A DNA stretch of 64,000 nt. Source: JADLAT01 sp964348795 (GTDB lineage Bacteria > Pseudomonadota > Alphaproteobacteria > Micavibrionales > Micavibrionaceae). Below the pieces are notes generated by a model. The model had not been told where the DNA came from. It made no database searches and saw nothing but the letters and a program-made list of their open reading frames with translations. Position numbers and translations under genes: made by a program. Positions 60,740 to 64,000 of this stretch are shown here, piece by piece. How positions within the stretch are numbered: position 1 is the first letter of the stretch; every line of letters begins with the position of its first letter. The stretch is taken from assembly GCA_964348795.1 (NCBI GenBank), contig CAYGDY010000007.1:45212-109211 (forward strand). The letters are read 5' to 3'.

Positions 60740-60867
60740 CGTCATTGCGAGCGACCGTTAGGGAGCGCGGCAATCCAGTTTTTTCTTTTTTCTGGATCGC
60801 CACGGCTCTTTGCAGGGCCTCGCGATGACGATATGAAATGTCGGATTTTTAACTGAAACGACTATAA
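60740..60867. repeat. Dispersed palindromic repeat with conserved flank, right border of the island
   Basis: Outer arms CGTCATTGCGAG (60740-60751) and CTCGCGATGACG (60819-60830) and the inner CAATCCAG/CTGGATCG pair match the copy at 54115-54198. The flank 60838-60867 (ATGTCGGATTTTTAACTGAA and on) recurs inverted at 25639-25668 with one mismatch in 30. Confidence 0.8.
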
Positions 60868-60873
60868 GTATCA

Positions 60874-62454
60874 TCAATGCCGGAAATGGCGCATACCGGT
60901 AAGAACCATTGCCAGACCTCGCTCATCGGCGGCAGAGATGACTTCGTCATCCCGCACAGAGCCGCCGGGCTGGATTACGGCAGTCACGCCGGCTTCTGCG
61001 GCGGAAATTAAGCCGTCTGCAAACGGGAAAAACGCATCCGAGGCCACGACAGCGCCTTTGGCAAAAGATTCAGGCGCGCCGGCCTGTTTGGCGGCCTCCA
61101 GCGCCTTCCATGCGGCAATACGGGCTGAATCTACGCGGCTCATCTGGCCCGCGCCGATTCCCACCGTTGCACCGGCCCTGGCATAGACAATGGCGTTGGA
61201 TTTCACATGCTTGGCCACGCGGAAGGCAAAGAGCAGATCTTCAAGCTCTTGGTTCGTTGGGGCTCTCTTGGTTACAATTTTGAGATCTTGCGCGGTGATG
61301 CGCCCCGTATCGGTATCCTGAACCAGATAACCGCCTGCCAGCGCTTTGATTGCCAGCCGTTTTTGGGCCGGATCGGGCAGGGACCCCGTGGTCAGAAGGC
61401 GCAGATTTTTCTTGGCGGCTATGATCGCGCAGGCCTCTGGCGTGGCTGAGGGCGCAATAATAACCTCAGTAAAGATTTTTACGATTTCTTGTGCCGTGGC
61501 CGCATCAAGCGGGCGATTGAGCGCAATAATCCCGCCAAAGGCCGAAACCGGATCACAGCGCAAGGCGTTGTGGTAGGCCTCCACCATCGTGGCGGCGGTG
61601 GCGACCCCGCATGGGTTGGCATGCTTGATAATGGCAACAGCAGGCGTGTCAAACTCCGCGACCAGTTCAAACGCCGCATCCGTGTCATTCAGGTTGTTAT
61701 AGGACAGCGCCTTGCCTTGAATTTGCGTGGCCAGCGCCGCGCCGGCTCTGGCCGAGCTATCCGTATAAAATGCCGCAGACTGGTGCGGGTTTTCCCCGTA
61801 CCGCAAAGTGTGCAGACGCTGGCCTGTCATCACAAAATTGTCTGGATTTTCTTGCCCAAGCTGACCCGAAAACCAGCCCGCTATGGCCCCATCATACCCC
61901 GCCGTCAGGGCAAAAGCCTTGGCCGCCAGCGTTTTACGAAGCGTATGGGTTGTGCACCCTTTGTGAGTTTCTAATTCTTCGGCGACAATGGTGTAATCGG
62001 CAGGATTTGTCACAATCGTGACAAAAGCATGATTTTTTGCGGCAGAGCGCACCATCGAAGGGCCCCCAATATCGATATTTTCGATACAGGTTTCAAAATC
62101 AGCGCCTTTTTTAAGCGTTTCCACGAACGGATATAGATTGACCACCAGAAGATCAATGTCTGAAATATCATGGGTTTGCATGGCCGACAGATGCGCGGGG
62201 TCATCCCTGCGGGCCAGAAGTCCGCCGTGGATCTTGGGATGTAGAGTCTTGACCCGTCCGTCCATGATTTCCGGAAAACCGGTGTGGTCCGACACGTCCG
62301 TGACAGACAATCCGGCGTCTTTGAGAGTTTGCGCCGTCCCCCCCGTGGAGAGGATTTCTATGTCGTGAGCCTGGAGAGCTTTGGCAAAGGCCACCAGACC
62401 CGTTTTATCGGATACGGAGAGCAAGGCCCGTTTGATTTTTACGTGATCGGTCAT
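60874..62454 (-). CDS. purH: Bifunctional AICAR formyltransferase/IMP cyclohydrolase
   Basis: The last two steps of IMP synthesis. It is 526 residues long. The N-terminal cyclohydrolase part shows ALLSVSDKTGLVAFAKAL, STGGTAQTLKDAGL and GRVKTLHPKIHGGLLARRD. The C-terminal transformylase part shows RYGENPHQSAAFY, the catalytic Lys-His of IIKHANPCGVA, and DAFFPFADGLISAAEAGVTA. It is just beyond the island's right-hand repeat. Confidence 0.98.
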   Translation of the reverse strand: MTDHVKIKRALLSVSDKTGLVAFAKALQAHDIEILSTGGTAQTLKDAGLSVTDVSDHTGFPEIMDGRVKTLHPKIHGGLLARRDDPAHLSAMQTHDISDIDLLVVNLYPFVETLKKGADFETCIENIDIGGPSMVRSAAKNHAFVTIVTNPADYTIVAEELETHKGCTTHTLRKTLAAKAFALTAGYDGAIAGWFSGQLGQENPDNFVMTGQRLHTLRYGENPHQSAAFYTDSSARAGAALATQIQGKALSYNNLNDTDAAFELVAEFDTPAVAIIKHANPCGVATAATMVEAYHNALRCDPVSAFGGIIALNRPLDAATAQEIVKIFTEVIIAPSATPEACAIIAAKKNLRLLTTGSLPDPAQKRLAIKALAGGYLVQDTDTGRITAQDLKIVTKRAPTNQELEDLLFAFRVAKHVKSNAIVYARAGATVGIGAGQMSRVDSARIAAWKALEAAKQAGAPESFAKGAVVASDAFFPFADGLISAAEAGVTAVIQPGGSVRDDEVISAADERGLAMVLTGMRHFRH

Positions 62455-62484
62455 GGGACAAGCCTTCTAAGCAAAAAATGCCGC

Positions 62485-63345
62485 TTATGCAAGGGCTTTT
62501 GCACCCGCAGGCTTACCTGCCATGACATGCGCGCTTTTTTCAAGCGCATACAAGCCTCGTTTTTCAGGCACAGGTTTGAAAACATCGGTGATTCCGATCA
62601 CGGTTTCCGCCCCGCCCAAAAATAAAAATCCATCGGGTTCGAGCTGTTTGGCCATATTGGACAGAACGGTAGCTTTCGTTTTTTCATCGAAATAGATCAG
62701 GACATTCCGGCAAAAAATAATATCAAACGTGCCGAGGCGAGACATCGGTTCCATCAGGTTGAAATGCTCGAATCTGATGATTTTCCGGACCTCATCGTTG
62801 ATCCGCCATTTATCTCCGTTCTGTGTGAAATATTTCACGAGGAGTGTGATGGGCATGCCACGCTGGACCTCAAATTGTGAGTAAATGCCCTCGCGCGCCA
62901 GAGCCAGAATGTCGTGAGAAATATCGGTACCGAGAATCTCAAAGGTCCAGCCCGGATATTGGAGCGCCATTTCCTTGAGCAGGATGGACAGCGTATAGGA
63001 TTCCTGACCACTGCTGGCCGCCGCGCACCAGATACGGACCTTCTTTCGGGGGCCTCTGGCCTGCTTCATGTAGGCCATCACCGTATCCTTGAACAACTCG
63101 AAAGGTCTGGTATCCCGAAAGAACGAGGTTTCATTCGTTGTCATGGCCTCGATGATATCGTTGACAAGATTCCTGTCCGGCACGCCACGGATTTTTGTGG
63201 TGAGGCCATCCAGTGACTCCAGCCCCCATTTCTTGGCGACCGGCCCCAGACGGGATTCCAGAAGGTAAGCCTTGTCCTGTGTCAAAGAAATTCCCGATTT
63301 TTCTTTGATGAGATCCCGGTAGAGGTCAAAATCTGTAATTTTCAT
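62485..63345 (-). CDS. cheR: Chemotaxis protein methyltransferase CheR
   Basis: A SAM-dependent methyltransferase that methylates glutamates of chemoreceptors. It is 286 residues long: an N-terminal helical domain, then TTNETSFFRDTRPFELFKDT, the SAM motif RIWCAAASSGQESYTLSILL, and FDIIFCRNVLIYFDEKTKAT. It starts 3 bp after cheB, so the two opposing enzymes of receptor adaptation are encoded together. Confidence 0.95.
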   Translation of the reverse strand: MKITDFDLYRDLIKEKSGISLTQDKAYLLESRLGPVAKKWGLESLDGLTTKIRGVPDRNLVNDIIEAMTTNETSFFRDTRPFELFKDTVMAYMKQARGPRKKVRIWCAAASSGQESYTLSILLKEMALQYPGWTFEILGTDISHDILALAREGIYSQFEVQRGMPITLLVKYFTQNGDKWRINDEVRKIIRFEHFNLMEPMSRLGTFDIIFCRNVLIYFDEKTKATVLSNMAKQLEPDGFLFLGGAETVIGITDVFKPVPEKRGLYALEKSAHVMAGKPAGAKALA

Positions 63346-63348
63346 TGT

Positions 63349-64000
63349 CTAACCCAATACTGTTTTTCTGATCCAAGGACCAATTTTGTCTAATGGTAGT
63401 ATTTCGGCGCAAATACCGGCCTTTGCAACAGCGCCAGGCATTCCCCATACAACGCTCGTGGCCTCGTCCTGTGCGATCAACTGTCCGTTTTTCTCGACAA
63501 GGCGTTTTCCACCGTTCAATCCGTCACTGCCCATACCGGTCAGGATGACCCCCAGAATTTTGGGGCCAAAAATCTCGATGATGCTCCGGAACATGGGGTC
63601 TACGGAGGGTTTGCAGAAATTTTCCGCAGGGCCGGTATCGAGTCTGATGACGGGTTTTCCGGATTCTTTGACAATCGTCATGTGAAATCCCCCGGGTGCG
63701 ATATAGATCTTTCCGTTTTCCACTGGCATCCCGTCTGCGCCTTCATGGGTGGGAACGCCGGATTGCTGGGCGATATGTTCGGCCAGAATTTTTGTGAACA
63801 TAGGCGGCATGTGCTGGGTCACGACAATCGGAATAGGAAATCCGCGCACATGCTTGAGGACGTTGAAGAGCGCTTGCGGGCCGCCGGTGGAAGAGCCAAT
63901 CGCCACGATGGAAGGGGGAGGCCTGTAGGCAAGGGGGTCCTTGTGGCGGTGCAAGGCGGTGGCGGAAATCGTCGGTGCTGGGGGTGTTGTAGAAAACGGG
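63349..64000 (-). CDS. cheB: Chemotaxis protein-glutamate methylesterase CheB (5' end outside window)
   Basis: The visible 217 codons hold the methylesterase domain: IVAIGSSTGGPQALFNVLKH with the catalytic Ser, VTQHMPPMFTKILAEH with the catalytic His, and ILTGMGSDGLNGG with the Asp. The frame is open to the window edge through a Pro/Thr/Ala linker, which in CheB joins the N-terminal receiver domain. The receiver domain would lie beyond base 64000. The TTG at 63954 is not a credible start. Confidence 0.93.
   Translation of the reverse strand, partial: PFSTTPPAPTISATALHRHKDPLAYRPPPSIVAIGSSTGGPQALFNVLKHVRGFPIPIVVTQHMPPMFTKILAEHIAQQSGVPTHEGADGMPVENGKIYIAPGGFHMTIVKESGKPVIRLDTGPAENFCKPSVDPMFRSIIEIFGPKILGVILTGMGSDGLNGGKRLVEKNGQLIAQDEATSVVWGMPGAVAKAGICAEILPLDKIGPWIRKTVLG

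Overview
The window is a 64 kb piece of an alphaproteobacterial chromosome, roughly 50-55 percent GC by eye, densely coded and with few long gaps. The assignment rests on gene neighbourhoods that, from general knowledge, are typical of that class: pal-cpoB-tilS-ftsH-glmM, hisZ-purA, an LpoA-like lipoprotein divergent from rsmI-yraN, acpP-fabF-mltG, thrC followed by an M16 peptidase, and a Rhizobium-type orotate phosphoribosyltransferase. The genus cannot be fixed from the sequence alone. No tRNA, rRNA, insertion sequence or CRISPR array was recognised.

Layout. 1-3000: a coiled-coil membrane protein, a small ORF with a ten-base G tract, nadK and an HTH-orotate phosphoribosyltransferase fusion. 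3061-8362: Tad/Flp-type pilus proteins (a VWA TadG-like protein and two TadE-like proteins), a small membrane protein and a membrane-anchored kinase-like protein that lacks the catalytic aspartate. 8488-17035: a minus-strand housekeeping run (purA, hisZ, glmM, ftsH, tilS, cpoB, pal). 17198-25583: SirB1-like, BON lipoprotein, yraN, rsmI, LpoA-like lipoprotein, a TetR regulator, the ahpC-ahpD peroxide-defence pair and trhO.

25584-29383 is the most interesting stretch. A minus-strand run reads EF-hand protein, ECF sigma factor, membrane anti-sigma-like protein, heavy-metal-sensor-like protein, and then a 496-residue protein with two HEPN-type R-N-x3-H motifs about 230 residues apart. That is the arrangement of motifs seen in Cas13 effectors and related HEPN ribonucleases, but there is no CRISPR array. 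A 329 bp gap with a perfect 12 bp hairpin lies at its 3' side.

29488-44900: AMIN lipoprotein, wecA-like transferase, a split mnmC, dcp, then a surface-polysaccharide cluster (hydrolase, methyltransferase, sulfotransferase, flippase, glycosyltransferase, outer-membrane barrel, nucleotide-sugar epimerase) and a HAD phosphatase. 45017-54106: acpP, fabF, mltG, pdxS, an AT-rich orphan, pdxT (carrying an in-frame palindromic repeat), thrC, an M16 peptidase, a TerC protein and a Fur-family regulator. 54107-60873 is an accessory island bounded on both sides by copies of one palindromic repeat. It holds a mosaic 1312-residue membrane-active protein, several small proteins on the same strand and a divergent XRE regulator beside palindromic and direct-repeat operator candidates. 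60874-64000: purH, cheR and the 3' part of cheB.
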